Below, piece after piece: positions 1 through 10,221 of a DNA stretch of 64,000 nt. The notes under the pieces are model-generated. The model had not been told where the DNA came from. It saw nothing but the letters and a program-made list of their open reading frames with translations, and searched no databases. The number at the start of each line of letters is the position of its first letter. Position 1 is the stretch's first letter. Made by a program: the position numbers and the translations under genes. Where the stretch lies: assembly GCF_000210295.1 (NCBI RefSeq), contig NC_026744.1, positions 2,976,001-3,040,000 on the forward strand. The letters are read 5' to 3'. This stretch comes from Trypanosoma brucei gambiense DAL972 (taxonomy: Eukaryota; Euglenozoa; Kinetoplastea; Trypanosomatida; Trypanosomatidae).

Positions 1-3000
1 CAATGTCCGAGGCGGAATCAAGCAACCCCATGGCACGACCAGTGCATCAGTTTATCATGAATCCCAAATCTGTGATGATGCATGAGCTGTACGGTCTTTT
101 AGACGTAAATACTAACGAGTGGCGAGACGGCGTTCTGTCAGTGATTGCGAAGAACTGTGTCCGTGAGTCTGAGGTTAACAAAGATCACCGGTGGATTGTT
201 TTTGACGGACCTGTCGATACACTTTGGGTGGAGTCATTAAACTCCGTTTTGGATGACTCCAAGCTTCTTTGTCTTGACAGTGGTGAGCGCATTAAACTTC
301 CTGATACCATTCATATGTTGTTCGAGGTTGCCGATCTGGCAGTGGCGTCTCCCGCTACCGTGTCAAGGTGCGGTATGGTTTACCTTGACACCACAGATCT
401 TCATTGGAGTGCCGTGGTGCGTCACTGGTCCGAATCCAAACTGGCTGAGGCTGGTGGGGAACCACAGTGCCGTGAGTTCATAGTTTCCCTGTTCGATGCC
501 CATGTGCAGAAAGGGCTTGATTGGCTCGCAATGCAGAAGGTTCTGATTTCGGGTGGCATGGTGAATGTGGTGCAGTCAATGTGCGATCTCTTTACAGCCT
601 TAATTAAATGCAATAACGTTCAGCTTATGCCCGACCCACGATGTGAGGCAAAGCTCCAACATGACTCCAAAGTTTTCAAAGAGCGCAACGAACTTTGTGG
701 CATCCTGTTTGCCTTCTCTTTTGTATGGTCAATTGGTGGGAACGTGGATGTGGCTTCAATGGACCTGTTTGACACATTTGTTCGTAATTTATTGGAGTCA
801 GTGGTTCGCTTTCCTAATAGTGGTTCTGTATACGATTACACTATTGACTACGGCACGCGACTCTTTGTGCCTTGGGAAAGTCGTATGGTGGAGTTTAAGT
901 ACGACCCGAAGATTCCCTTCTTTGATATACTCGTTCCCACTGTGGACACCATGCGGTACAGCGCGATCGCAAACACGTTGATTCAATATGGCAAGCCGCT
1001 ACTCTTCAACGGCCAGACAGGTGTCGGCAAAACCGTGATCCTTATGGATCACCTCAGCCGCCATAAGGAAGAGCTGATGTTGTCAGTTATCGTTTTCCAG
1101 TTCTCCGCCCAGACATCGTCTGAACGAACGCAGGAACTGATTGAGTCGAAGTTGAAACAGAAGCGCAAGAACATCCTTGGTGCTCCTCCTGGACGGAAAG
1201 TGGTACTTTTCATTGATGACCTCAACATGCCAGCACTCGAGACGTTTGGCGCCTCGCCACCCATTGAACTGCTGCGACAGGTAATGGGTAATGGAGGTTT
1301 TTATGACCGTAAGATAGCCGGTTTCTGGAAACACGTGCAGGATGTGACTGTTGTAGCCGCATGTGGCCCTCCGGAGGGCGGTCGGAATCCCATCACGGCG
1401 CGGCTGACGCGTCTCTTCCATCTACTGCATATACCTACCCTGAGCGATGAGTCCATGAAACGTGTCTTCCACTCAATTTTGCATGGGTGCTTCCAGGCGA
1501 GGAACTTCAGTATGGAAGTACGGGAGATGGCTAAACCACTTGTCGCGGCTAGTGTCGATATATTCAATAAGGTACGTGATGCAATGAGGCCCAAGCCAGC
1601 TACACCTCACTACACGTTCAACCTGCGTGATCTGGCCAAGGTATTTCAGGGTGTCACGCAGGTGACTCAACGTGTCTGCAAAACACGGTTGTCTATCACA
1701 CGGCTTTGGATTCATGAGATGTTGCGCTGTTTTTTCGATCGCTTGGCAACGAAGGAAGATCGTCAATGTTTTACGGAGGAGCTCATGATGGAGACGATGA
1801 CGCGTCTCGTCCCTGGAAATCACGTGTATGCTGATTACTTCGAGAACAAGCCACTCGTCTGGGGTGATTTTCTGCGCATTGGTGCATCAGAGAGAGTATA
1901 CGAGGAGTTACCGGATGTTAGCAAACTTCCCAGTCTTTTTGAGGAGTATCAGGATGACTATAACACGTTTTTGACTGGAAGTGGTATTGGGGCTTCGTCT
2001 GGGGGTGGTGGTGAAGAGGACGAAGGCGGCTCGGGAGGAGGGGCGTCGTCGTTGAATCTAGTTTTCTTCAAGGATCACTGTGAGCATTTAGTGCGCATCA
2101 TCAGGATCCTGCGGCAGCCCCGTGGTAACGCGCTGTTGGTGGGTGTTGGTGGCTCTGGCAAGCGGTCGCTAACACGACTTGCTGCGTATATTGCTGGACG
2201 ACAAACAGTTGAGATTTCCGTTGGAAAGGGTTACTCTATGAATGAATTTCATGAGTTCCTTCTTGAGCTGTATACCACCACCGGTGTGAATTGCAAGCCT
2301 ACGGTGTTTCTGCTCTCCGACAACCAAATCGTACACGAGGGAATGCTGGAGGACGTGAACAGTATGCTAAACTCGGGCGAGGTTCCGTCACTTTTCACGG
2401 CTGAAGAGCGCGAGAAACGTGTCAATGCATGTCTGGAAGCTGCGCAACAGCGCGGTTTCGTAGATCGGGACGACGTCTACAACTTTTTCATTTCACGTGT
2501 CCGGGACAACACGCACATCGTCCTTTGCATGAGCCCCGTTGGAGACACATTCCGTGCCCGTTGCCGCCAGTTCCCATCTCTCACCAATTGCTGCGCCATA
2601 GATTGGTTTGATGAATGGCCGCACGAGGCGCTTCTTGGTGTGGCACAACAACTGTTTGACGACGAAGAAGATGGCATCTCGAACGAACTTCTACCCGTAT
2701 TGGCCCCACTCTGTGTAGATATTCATACGGCAGTGATTGAGGTGGCGCACGAGTACTGGGAGGAATTGCGACGGCGCTACTACATTACTCCCACCTCATA
2801 TTTGGAGTTCATTGATTTTTACAAGGATCTGTACACCACACAACGCAAGTTATTGGAGGAACAGCTTTCTCGTGTTATCAACGGAAAGGAGAAGATGAAG
2901 GAGACCGACGAGACAATTGCCAAAATGCGCGTTGAGATTGAGACAAAAAGACCGCTGCTGGAGAAGGCGTCAAAGGAGACTGAAGAGGTCGTTGCTGATC

Positions 3001-6000
3001 TATCTGTGAGGCAGGCGCGGGCAAGTGAGGTGCAGGTTCAAGTGCGCGCCCAGCAGGACAGTGCTGCTGACCAGCAGAGGCATGCCTCGAAAATCGCTAA
3101 CGAAGCTAATGCTCGTCTTGCCGAGGCCAAGCCTATTATTGACAGGGCTAAGGCTGCGCTAGACACCATTCAGGCCAGCGACTTAAATGAGCTGCGCTCC
3201 TTTGCGAACCCACCTTCAGCAGTTCTGAAGACGGCACAAGCTTGCATGGTGATGTTTGATCCGAAAGACTTCGGTGGTGCATGGTCGGGAAACACCGACT
3301 GGAAAGGCGCACGCGAATTTTTGTCGTACCGTCAGCTCCTCGATATGATTCGCAGCTATCCCACAGACAACGTGAAACCAGCTATCTTGCAGAAAATGCA
3401 GAAGTACGTAAACGACGAGGAATTCACAGCAGAGATATGCTCCCAGAAGGGTTCTCAGACTTGCGGAAATCTTTGTTTGTGGGTGCATGCTGTAAATGAG
3501 TACTCCAAGGTTGTGAAGGAGGTGGCGCCCATGCGTGAAGCCGCGGCGGAAGCGGAGAGGCATCTTTCCGAAACGAACGCGAAACTTCTATCTGCTCAGG
3601 AGACGCTTCGGGGCGTTGAACAAGAACTCGTGGAGCTGCAAAAGAACTACGAGAAGTCCCTCAAGCGGAAAAATGATCTGGAAGAAGGTTTGAAGGTGTG
3701 CATCAGGCGACTTGAGAATGCGGAGAGCCTGTCTAATTCTCTGAAGAGTGAGGGCGCCCGGTGGGAAGAGAACATTAATCAACTGAAGAAGCGCTTGGAA
3801 GCCTTACCGTTACAGATGTTTATGGCGAGCGCATGTGCCGCCTACTTTGGTGTTTTTACTCCACGTTTCCGTAAGCGTCTGGTTCGCATTTGGGTGGAAA
3901 AACTGGCACAGCGCGGCTTCGATGCTGCGGACTTTAGCTTGCCCAACACTTTGGGTGATCCCATGGATATTCTGACTTGGCAAATTAATGGTCTTCCCAC
4001 AGACGAGAGCTCAACGGAGAATGCTATAATTGCGTCTCTCTCAACGGCACCACGGCGCTGGCCGCTTTTCATTGATCCACAAGAACAGGGTGTGAAGTGG
4101 CTACTGCAGCAGTACGCCACACCGGGGACTGGAGGAGGGGGAGGAGGAACAAGTCCTAGCGGTGTGCTGGGTAGTGGTGGTGCAAAGGGTTTGGCAAAAC
4201 CCGTGCCCTCTGTCAAGGTAATCAAACTAACCGAACCAACCTGGATGCGTACTTTAGAAACACAAATTCGCCTTGGTGGCATCGTTATTTTGGATGATGT
4301 TGGAGAGACGCTTGACCCCGCATTGGACCCACTGCTTTCGCGGCGTATTTTCGCGTCAGAGGGTGGCGTCCCACAGATTCGACTGACACCCAACACTGGC
4401 CCCATTGACTACAATCCAAATTTCCGATTCTTTATTTGCACAAAGTTTCCGAACCCGCATTACTTGCCAGATATCAGCACTCGCGTCGCGCTACTCAATT
4501 TCACCGTTACCATTGACGGCTTGGAGGACCAGTTGCTTGGAGAGGTGGTTGCTATAGAGAAGCGTGAGTTGGAGGAGGAGAAGAATCACATCATTCAAAG
4601 CATTTCACTTGGGCAAAAGAAGCTGAAGATTATTGAAGAGACTATCCTTGGGAAATTGAAGTCTACTCAGGGTAATATTCTTGACGACAGTGATCTTATA
4701 GCAGAGCTTAAATCTGCCCAGTCCAATGCGAAGGTCCTCAGTGAAAATCAGAAGGAGGCCAACGAAAAAATGACAATCATCACATCGACGCGTGACCGTT
4801 ACCGCGACGTCGCTGCCCGTGCCTCAGTGCTGTTCTTCGTGCTGGCAGATATTTCCCGCATTGATCCTATGTACCAATATTCGTTGCAGTTCTTTGTGAA
4901 ACTTGTGCAAAATGAGGTGCGTGTTACAGGGAAACCGGATGACTTTTCGGAAGAGGACCCAGTGGTACTGCAAGCACACCTTGAAAAAATTGTTTCGAGG
5001 TTAACTGTAGCCACGTACGAGCAGGTGTGCCGTGGTCTTTTCAACAAGGACAAGATCATTTTGTCGCTTCTCATATGTACTGCTATTGAGCGGCACGGCA
5101 GGAGACTACCAGATGACGAGTGGCAGTATTTGGTTCGTGCGTCCGCCTTTGTACCCAATGAACTGCCACCATTACCCGAGGAATTGTCATATCTCACCAG
5201 GCAACAATGGGAACTTGCCAACGCTCTCTTCGTCCATGTCCATTGCTTCAGTGAACTTGGCAAAGACCTCCTTGAAAATGGTGAGTTATGGAAAAATTTT
5301 ATTTTGTCCGAGTCACCGCAAGGGGCAGAAATCCCTGGAAAATGGGGGCAGACGCTTAATCCTTTCCGCCGCATCTTGCTTATCCGTTGCTTCCGTGAAG
5401 AGAAGCTTTTCTTCTCCGTGATAGATTACGTGAGCAAGGCAATGGGCCAAAGATTTGTAGAGCCTCCACCGTTCAACCTGGAGGTGGCACTTGCTGATAG
5501 TTCCCCGACAGTACCGATAGTGTTTATCTTATCTCAGGGAGCCGACCCCATGGGTGCCCTTCAGGCGTTTGCACAAAGCCAGGAGCAGAAACTGCAGTAT
5601 GTTTCGTTAGGTCAGGGTCAAGGGGAGAACGCAAAGAGGCTAATTGCGTCGTGCAAAAAGGAAGGTGATTGGGCCCTTCTGCAAAACTGTCACTTGTCCA
5701 AAACGTTCATGCCCGAGTTGGAGCAGCAGGTGGCTCTTCTACTCCAATCAGGAGATACGCTCCACCCCAACTTCCGTCTGTGGTTGACTTCGATGCCGAC
5801 GGATTTCTTCCCTGTGTTTGTGCTTCAAAACAGCGTTAAGCTGACAAATGAACCCCCAACCGGCCTCAAAGCGAATATGGTTCGGTGCTTTGGTGAAATT
5901 ACGGAGGAGGAGTTCAACGTTTTCAGCGAAGGCCAAACAATGGGTGAGTTCTCCAAAGATTTTGCCTTCAAAAAGTTGTTGTATGGTCTTTGTTTCTTCC

Positions 6001-7364
6001 ACTCGGTTGTGTTGGAGCGCCGCAAGTTCGGTCCACTCGGGTGGAACGTGAAGTATGAATGGAACGACACCGATTTCCATGTGTCGAAGCAATGGCTGCG
6101 GCTCTTCTTTGAAGAACAGGACGTTATCCCGTGGGAGTCACTCGAGTATATTATTGGGCAGATCAATTACGGGGGTCGTGTGACTGATCCTCTTGACCGC
6201 GGTACGTTGCAGACCATTCTTCGACGATACATTTGCCCTGGCATCATGGAGGCCGATTTCAAGTTTAGTCCAAGCGGTCTGTATTACGCTCCTGATGCGG
6301 TTAGACTTGAGGGTTTCATGGATCACATCCAAAAAATGTCCTTGGTAGACGAGCCGGAGGTGTTCGGCATGCACACGAATGCGAACCTACGTTATCAGCT
6401 GCAGGTCTCGCAGTATTTACTGAACACCGTCACCTCCATCCAACCGCGGTTGGTAGGTGGGGGTGGTGCACATAAGGGTGATGGCGATGGGGGTAATGCT
6501 TTAACACCTGAAGAGGAAGTGAAGCGGAAATGTGAAGAATTTGAGGCCACATTACCGGAAATTCTCACACGTGAGGAGGCTGGCCCACGGAGCTTTACGA
6601 CACTAGAAAGTGGACTGCCTAACTCCATGTCCACTGTTCTGACGCACGAGCTAGTGAAGTACAACAAGTTAATTCAAACGATGCGGAAGTCGCTGCACGA
6701 TCTTCAGAAGGCACTGCAGGGTCTAACCGTTCTTTCAACGGATCTGGACGCTATGCATGAATCGTTTCTCACGGACCGGGTTCCACAACTGTGGAGCGCT
6801 GTGGGTTACGTCTCCCTGAAACCTTTAGGTGCTTGGTACCGTGACTTTTTAGCGCGCGTCGATTTTATCCGTACGTGGTTGCGGAAGGGTGAACCCAATA
6901 GCTTCTGGATTGGTGGCCTCTTTAACCCAAGTGCGTTCATGACCGGTGTCTTTCAAGCCTTTTCTCGCGCCGAAGGGGTATCAGTCGACAAGTTGGGATT
7001 TCGGTTCGAAGTTATTAGCAGGGAACCCTCTGAAATTGATGAGGGACCTCTACGTGGTTGCTATGTTCACGGCATTCACACCGACTCCTGGAGGTGGGAT
7101 GCGGCAAGCGGCGTCATGACGGACTCATTGCCTGGGGAGCCGTACGCAACACTGCCAGTTGTTCACTTCTTGCCGGAACCTCACCACCGCACGGGGGAGG
7201 GATGGCAGCGTATACCACTTTATCGAACGGTGATTCGCGCGGGTGTCATATCGTCTCTCGGTGCAAGCTCAAACTATGTCCTTTCAATTGAAGTGCCTAC
7301 TGACAAGGAAACGGACTACTGGCAACTTATGGGGGCAGCTTGTGTGTGCGCTCTCGCTGTTTAG
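1..7364 (+). CDS. Dynein heavy chain, axonemal type, C-terminal part (5' end outside window)
   Basis: Motor subunit of a flagellar (probably inner-arm) dynein that couples ATP hydrolysis to microtubule sliding. The frame is open from the window edge; the first ATG at 3 is inside AAA2, so it is not the start. In order I see the end of AAA2 (ELYG, then WIVFDGPVDTLW), AAA3 with Walker A GQTGVGKT (nt 1011-1034), AAA4 with GVGGSGK (about nt 2143-2163), a stalk coiled coil from about nt 2840, the microtubule-binding tip, the return coil to about nt 3800, then AAA5, AAA6 and the C-terminal domain ending in the usual NYVLSIEVPTDK-type segment. About 2453 residues are present, roughly the second half of a dynein heavy chain. 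Three glycine-rich inserts (near nt 1975-2050, 4120-4195 and 6453-6500) are unusual. The exact axonemal subtype is not assigned. Confidence 0.96.
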   Translation, partial: MSEAESSNPMARPVHQFIMNPKSVMMHELYGLLDVNTNEWRDGVLSVIAKNCVRESEVNKDHRWIVFDGPVDTLWVESLNSVLDDSKLLCLDSGERIKLPDTIHMLFEVADLAVASPATVSRCGMVYLDTTDLHWSAVVRHWSESKLAEAGGEPQCREFIVSLFDAHVQKGLDWLAMQKVLISGGMVNVVQSMCDLFTALIKCNNVQLMPDPRCEAKLQHDSKVFKERNELCGILFAFSFVWSIGGNVDVASMDLFDTFVRNLLESVVRFPNSGSVYDYTIDYGTRLFVPWESRMVEFKYDPKIPFFDILVPTVDTMRYSAIANTLIQYGKPLLFNGQTGVGKTVILMDHLSRHKEELMLSVIVFQFSAQTSSERTQELIESKLKQKRKNILGAPPGRKVVLFIDDLNMPALETFGASPPIELLRQVMGNGGFYDRKIAGFWKHVQDVTVVAACGPPEGGRNPITARLTRLFHLLHIPTLSDESMKRVFHSILHGCFQARNFSMEVREMAKPLVAASVDIFNKVRDAMRPKPATPHYTFNLRDLAKVFQGVTQVTQRVCKTRLSITRLWIHEMLRCFFDRLATKEDRQCFTEELMMETMTRLVPGNHVYADYFENKPLVWGDFLRIGASERVYEELPDVSKLPSLFEEYQDDYNTFLTGSGIGASSGGGGEEDEGGSGGGASSLNLVFFKDHCEHLVRIIRILRQPRGNALLVGVGGSGKRSLTRLAAYIAGRQTVEISVGKGYSMNEFHEFLLELYTTTGVNCKPTVFLLSDNQIVHEGMLEDVNSMLNSGEVPSLFTAEEREKRVNACLEAAQQRGFVDRDDVYNFFISRVRDNTHIVLCMSPVGDTFRARCRQFPSLTNCCAIDWFDEWPHEALLGVAQQLFDDEEDGISNELLPVLAPLCVDIHTAVIEVAHEYWEELRRRYYITPTSYLEFIDFYKDLYTTQRKLLEEQLSRVINGKEKMKETDETIAKMRVEIETKRPLLEKASKETEEVVADLSVRQARASEVQVQVRAQQDSAADQQRHASKIANEANARLAEAKPIIDRAKAALDTIQASDLNELRSFANPPSAVLKTAQACMVMFDPKDFGGAWSGNTDWKGAREFLSYRQLLDMIRSYPTDNVKPAILQKMQKYVNDEEFTAEICSQKGSQTCGNLCLWVHAVNEYSKVVKEVAPMREAAAEAERHLSETNAKLLSAQETLRGVEQELVELQKNYEKSLKRKNDLEEGLKVCIRRLENAESLSNSLKSEGARWEENINQLKKRLEALPLQMFMASACAAYFGVFTPRFRKRLVRIWVEKLAQRGFDAADFSLPNTLGDPMDILTWQINGLPTDESSTENAIIASLSTAPRRWPLFIDPQEQGVKWLLQQYATPGTGGGGGGTSPSGVLGSGGAKGLAKPVPSVKVIKLTEPTWMRTLETQIRLGGIVILDDVGETLDPALDPLLSRRIFASEGGVPQIRLTPNTGPIDYNPNFRFFICTKFPNPHYLPDISTRVALLNFTVTIDGLEDQLLGEVVAIEKRELEEEKNHIIQSISLGQKKLKIIEETILGKLKSTQGNILDDSDLIAELKSAQSNAKVLSENQKEANEKMTIITSTRDRYRDVAARASVLFFVLADISRIDPMYQYSLQFFVKLVQNEVRVTGKPDDFSEEDPVVLQAHLEKIVSRLTVATYEQVCRGLFNKDKIILSLLICTAIERHGRRLPDDEWQYLVRASAFVPNELPPLPEELSYLTRQQWELANALFVHVHCFSELGKDLLENGELWKNFILSESPQGAEIPGKWGQTLNPFRRILLIRCFREEKLFFSVIDYVSKAMGQRFVEPPPFNLEVALADSSPTVPIVFILSQGADPMGALQAFAQSQEQKLQYVSLGQGQGENAKRLIASCKKEGDWALLQNCHLSKTFMPELEQQVALLLQSGDTLHPNFRLWLTSMPTDFFPVFVLQNSVKLTNEPPTGLKANMVRCFGEITEEEFNVFSEGQTMGEFSKDFAFKKLLYGLCFFHSVVLERRKFGPLGWNVKYEWNDTDFHVSKQWLRLFFEEQDVIPWESLEYIIGQINYGGRVTDPLDRGTLQTILRRYICPGIMEADFKFSPSGLYYAPDAVRLEGFMDHIQKMSLVDEPEVFGMHTNANLRYQLQVSQYLLNTVTSIQPRLVGGGGAHKGDGDGGNALTPEEEVKRKCEEFEATLPEILTREEAGPRSFTTLESGLPNSMSTVLTHELVKYNKLIQTMRKSLHDLQKALQGLTVLSTDLDAMHESFLTDRVPQLWSAVGYVSLKPLGAWYRDFLARVDFIRTWLRKGEPNSFWIGGLFNPSAFMTGVFQAFSRAEGVSVDKLGFRFEVISREPSEIDEGPLRGCYVHGIHTDSWRWDAASGVMTDSLPGEPYATLPVVHFLPEPHHRTGEGWQRIPLYRTVIRAGVISSLGASSNYVLSIEVPTDKETDYWQLMGAACVCALAV

Positions 7365-8163
7365 TTGTGCGGGGTGCGCTGCTTTATGTCGTGTTTTTTT
7401 TATTTTTTCTGGGTTTTGGCAAAGATAAAGTGCGGCTCAGAATGTTTTTTCTTTTTCGCCGTTATACGTTTAGATTTTTGTGTAGAATGTATCATTTAAG
7501 AGGCGCCACTTCAATTTCCCCTTTTGTGAATGTGTGTGGGGTTTGTAATTGACTTCCTCCGGAAGGACTCTTCCCACTCCATACAAACTTGAAAAAAGAA
7601 TAAAACGAAGTAAAGAAACTGTGGAAACCAGATATTACGGGAGTTTGTTTTCCCCCCCTCGCTTCCCCACGAAAATGGCAGCAGATTTATCTGATATCTT
7701 TATAAGTTACGGAGCACTCTGCATGTAGTTGCTTGCAAATGTATGCGTGGGATGATAATAGCACGCGACGGCGCAAATTAGATGTACACACTCGTGACTG
7801 GAGGCGCCACAGAACCTATGGAGTGAGGCGGTATACCTGTGATTGAGTTTGTATCCCTTTCCTCTCACATTTATTTCCCTTCCTTTTCATACAGTTCCCT
7901 CCCCCAATGCATATGTATCAGTATAGAGGGTTGATGTTTTTATATGTCTTGTTACACGGTGCGCACTGGAACGAAATAGAAAACGAACCCGGACACACAA
8001 AGAAGGTGACTCTGTGTATCGCTGTTGGGGCAATACCTTTTTGTCTTTCTGTTTCCGAAGTTGCACCCCTCCTAGGAGCATCGGGGGGAAGTTTTCATGT
8101 GTACTGATGAGGAGGAGTTTGAGTGGTTAAATATGGACAGTGATTGCCGTCACAACATTTACT
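7365..8163. other. Intergenic region (dynein 3' UTR to eL14 5' UTR)
   Basis: About 800 bases with no convincing gene. T-rich stretches early (7395-7500) fit a 3' UTR and a pyrimidine tract near 7858-7905 could serve processing. Short open frames of 60-70 codons lack family resemblance. Confidence 0.7.
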
Positions 8164-8196
8164 TTCATTTTGTTTCTCACTTTTGACTATTTTTAG
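8164..8196 (+). promoter_or_regulatory. Predicted trans-splice acceptor for eL14
   Basis: A T-rich tract ends in AG at 8195-8196, 24 bases before the start codon at 8221. This is the normal spliced-leader addition arrangement; the site is inferred from sequence only. Confidence 0.7.
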
Positions 8197-8220
8197 GTCG
8201 TCAGTAAGTGAAGGGCAACA

Positions 8221-8790
8221 ATGGTAAAGGCAAACTACATCCGTGCTGGCCGCCTTGTGCGCATCCTTCGTGGTCCCAGGCAGAACCGTGTCGGCGTGAT
8301 AGTCGACATCGTTGACGCCAACCGCGTCTTAGTGGAGAATCCTTGCGAGCAAAAGATGTGGCGTCATGTGCAAAACCTAAAGAACGTCGAGCCTCTGAAG
8401 TTCTGTGTCTCCATCTCTCGCAACTGCAGTACCAAGGCACTAAAGGAGGCGCTCGAGTCGAAGAAGGTCCTTGAGAAATACGCCGCCACAAAGTCTGCCG
8501 TCCGCATCGCGGCGAAGAAGGCTTTTGCCGAATCAACTGATTTCGAGCGCTACCAGCTGCGTGTTGCCAAGCGGTCTCGCGCCTACTGGGCACGCAAGAT
8601 CTTCGACGAAAACGACAAAAAGAACCCCGTCTCGTGGCACAAGGTTGCACTTAAGAAGCTTCTCAAGAACGCTAAGAAAGTGGACAGCACGCCGGCTGCC
8701 AAAAAGCGCGTTGAAAAGGCCCGTGCAGCCCGCAAGGCCAGACTTGCTGACGGTAAGTCCAGGACTAAGGTGGCTGCCAGTAAGAAATAG
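8221..8790 (+). CDS. RPL14: 60S ribosomal protein L14 (eL14)
   Basis: Structural protein of the large cytosolic ribosomal subunit, 189 residues. The N-terminal KOW-like segment (RILRGPRQNRVGVIVDIVD, about residues 18-36) and the following NRVLVENP stretch are characteristic of eL14. The C-terminal third is lysine- and alanine-rich, as in other eukaryotic L14 proteins. Codon use is strongly biased to C/G-ending codons, as expected for a highly expressed trypanosome gene. The first ATG after the predicted splice acceptor is used. The neighbours are unrelated, which is normal for trypanosome polycistronic units. Confidence 0.97.
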   Translation: MVKANYIRAGRLVRILRGPRQNRVGVIVDIVDANRVLVENPCEQKMWRHVQNLKNVEPLKFCVSISRNCSTKALKEALESKKVLEKYAATKSAVRIAAKKAFAESTDFERYQLRVAKRSRAYWARKIFDENDKKNPVSWHKVALKKLLKNAKKVDSTPAAKKRVEKARAARKARLADGKSRTKVAASKK

Positions 8791-9010
8791 TTGGGCAAGC
8801 TTCTTCACTGACGAAAAATGTTTTGATTTGAGTTGTTCTTTTCTTATTTATTTGACGAATGTGGTTATCCGCCCATCGTTAACACTAAGGCCATTCGATA
8901 GCCTGTGTTTTTGGAACTACAGGGTGCACTGGCAACAGGGCCGTACGGTGATGGGGTGGCACCTCTTATTGCCGTGTATGAATATATGCGCATATGTGTG
9001 TACCTACGAG

Positions 9011-9046
9011 CTGTTTCCCTCCTTTCCATTCTTCATCTCCTTTCAG
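9011..9046 (+). promoter_or_regulatory. Predicted trans-splice acceptor upstream of the gene at 9113
   Basis: A nearly pure pyrimidine run (9011-9044) ends in AG at 9045-9046, 67 bases before the ATG at 9113. It supports the small gene that follows as a real transcript. Confidence 0.65.
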
Positions 9047-9112
9047 TATAGCCCCGTGTTTTCCCAACTTGTAGAGGAGCCTGTGGGTAAATAATATACC
9101 TACCTAAATTAG

Positions 9113-9751
9113 ATGTACAAGATAGATGGCGACGGCCTGCCTAACGCAGCGTGCGAAACGTTTGACGAGTTGGTGCTGAGGTGGATGGACACAGTGCAGG
9201 GTCTTTGCAAAGAGGACCGCCTCCGTGTGTTGCGGCGCACACATGACTCCTTGGTGGGGCGGACCGATTCCGACAAAACACGAGTTGTGGTGAAAGCAGG
9301 CGCGGCACTAAGAGCTGCAGAGGCGCTTACGGACCCCCGCATGCTTCGGCAGATAGCCGTTTCTATTTCAAAAGGATGTACCGCTGCTGCGACGGAGGGG
9401 TATTTGGCACCTTGCTGTATGCTAACAATGCGAATTGGGTCTTGTGTGGTGCAGCGGCTCACCTCCGTGGGGGAAATTTCATCAGCACTTGCTGCGCAGA
9501 ACATGGCCGCGAGCAAACAGTGGGGCATCGTTAGTGAATCCCAGGCATGGGTACTTGATTGTGGTGAAAGAACCTGTCTTTGCGTGTGGACAGTGTTTGC
9601 AACCGAAGGTGGGGTTGGGAGAGTTACATTTCACGACGAACACCTGTTTGATGCGTGTGCTCGTGTTACCCTCATTGAACGAACGCTGCTGGTCGATTGC
9701 ATAGCCGCTGACGATGAGGTACAGACCGTACTGCCGTTGTGCACTTCGTAG
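9113..9751 (+). CDS. Conserved-looking hypothetical protein, 212 aa
   Basis: I do not recognise this protein. It has 212 residues, a mixed composition without signal peptide or clear membrane segment, and many cysteines spread over residues 100-185. Support for it being real: an uninterrupted frame that fills the gap between two known genes, a good pyrimidine tract and AG just upstream, and a sensible amino-acid composition. The N-terminal 100 residues look helical (for example VVVKAGAALRAAEALTD); the C-terminal half is richer in predicted strands. No catalytic motif was seen and no function is proposed. Confidence 0.75.
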   Translation: MYKIDGDGLPNAACETFDELVLRWMDTVQGLCKEDRLRVLRRTHDSLVGRTDSDKTRVVVKAGAALRAAEALTDPRMLRQIAVSISKGCTAAATEGYLAPCCMLTMRIGSCVVQRLTSVGEISSALAAQNMAASKQWGIVSESQAWVLDCGERTCLCVWTVFATEGGVGRVTFHDEHLFDACARVTLIERTLLVDCIAADDEVQTVLPLCTS

Positions 9752-10221
9752 GCCTCTTTTTCGACTTTTGCTCCCTCCGCCTCCCGCTTTTCCCACCACC
9801 ACCTCCCTGCGCAGAACGCTTGCGTGGGGGTTCCACCTCCCTCAAGAGCCATTCGCTACGCCCCTCATTGTCTCAGCAATACCGTGCGCGCCGTCCATGT
9901 ACGTGATGTCACGATTACCACTTAGATATAACCTGTTCTTCTTTGTTGCTATTTTTCTTTTTTTTTTTTGCATACTTTTTTTTGTTAATTTTCGTTTTAT
10001 GATTGTTTTTGACCCTGTTATCATACCACACTTCCTCACGTTTCTGCCACTGCCACCGCTTGCGTGTGCTTTTGCGCACGTACCAATGTGTATAACATTT
10101 TTGATTAAATGCAACCACGAAAACTTTCCCCCTTTTTTAAATGTCCCACAGGAGAGGCCTGCCTGTGACTTGTCCGTAAAAGAATAATCAAATACTGGCG
10201 TCGTGAGATATATACGAAAAG
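9752..10221. other. Intergenic region with poly-T tracts and an MDH splice acceptor
   Basis: 470 bases without a gene. A long T-rich block (about 9938-10000) probably belongs to the 3' UTR of the upstream gene. A C/T tract at 10124-10138 followed by AG at 10150-10151 is the likely acceptor for malate dehydrogenase. Confidence 0.65.

Noticed and set aside
3842..5374. Minus-strand frames of 187 and 191 codons inside the dynein gene
   Set aside because: They are antisense shadows of a strongly conserved coding sequence; their composition follows the complementary codons.
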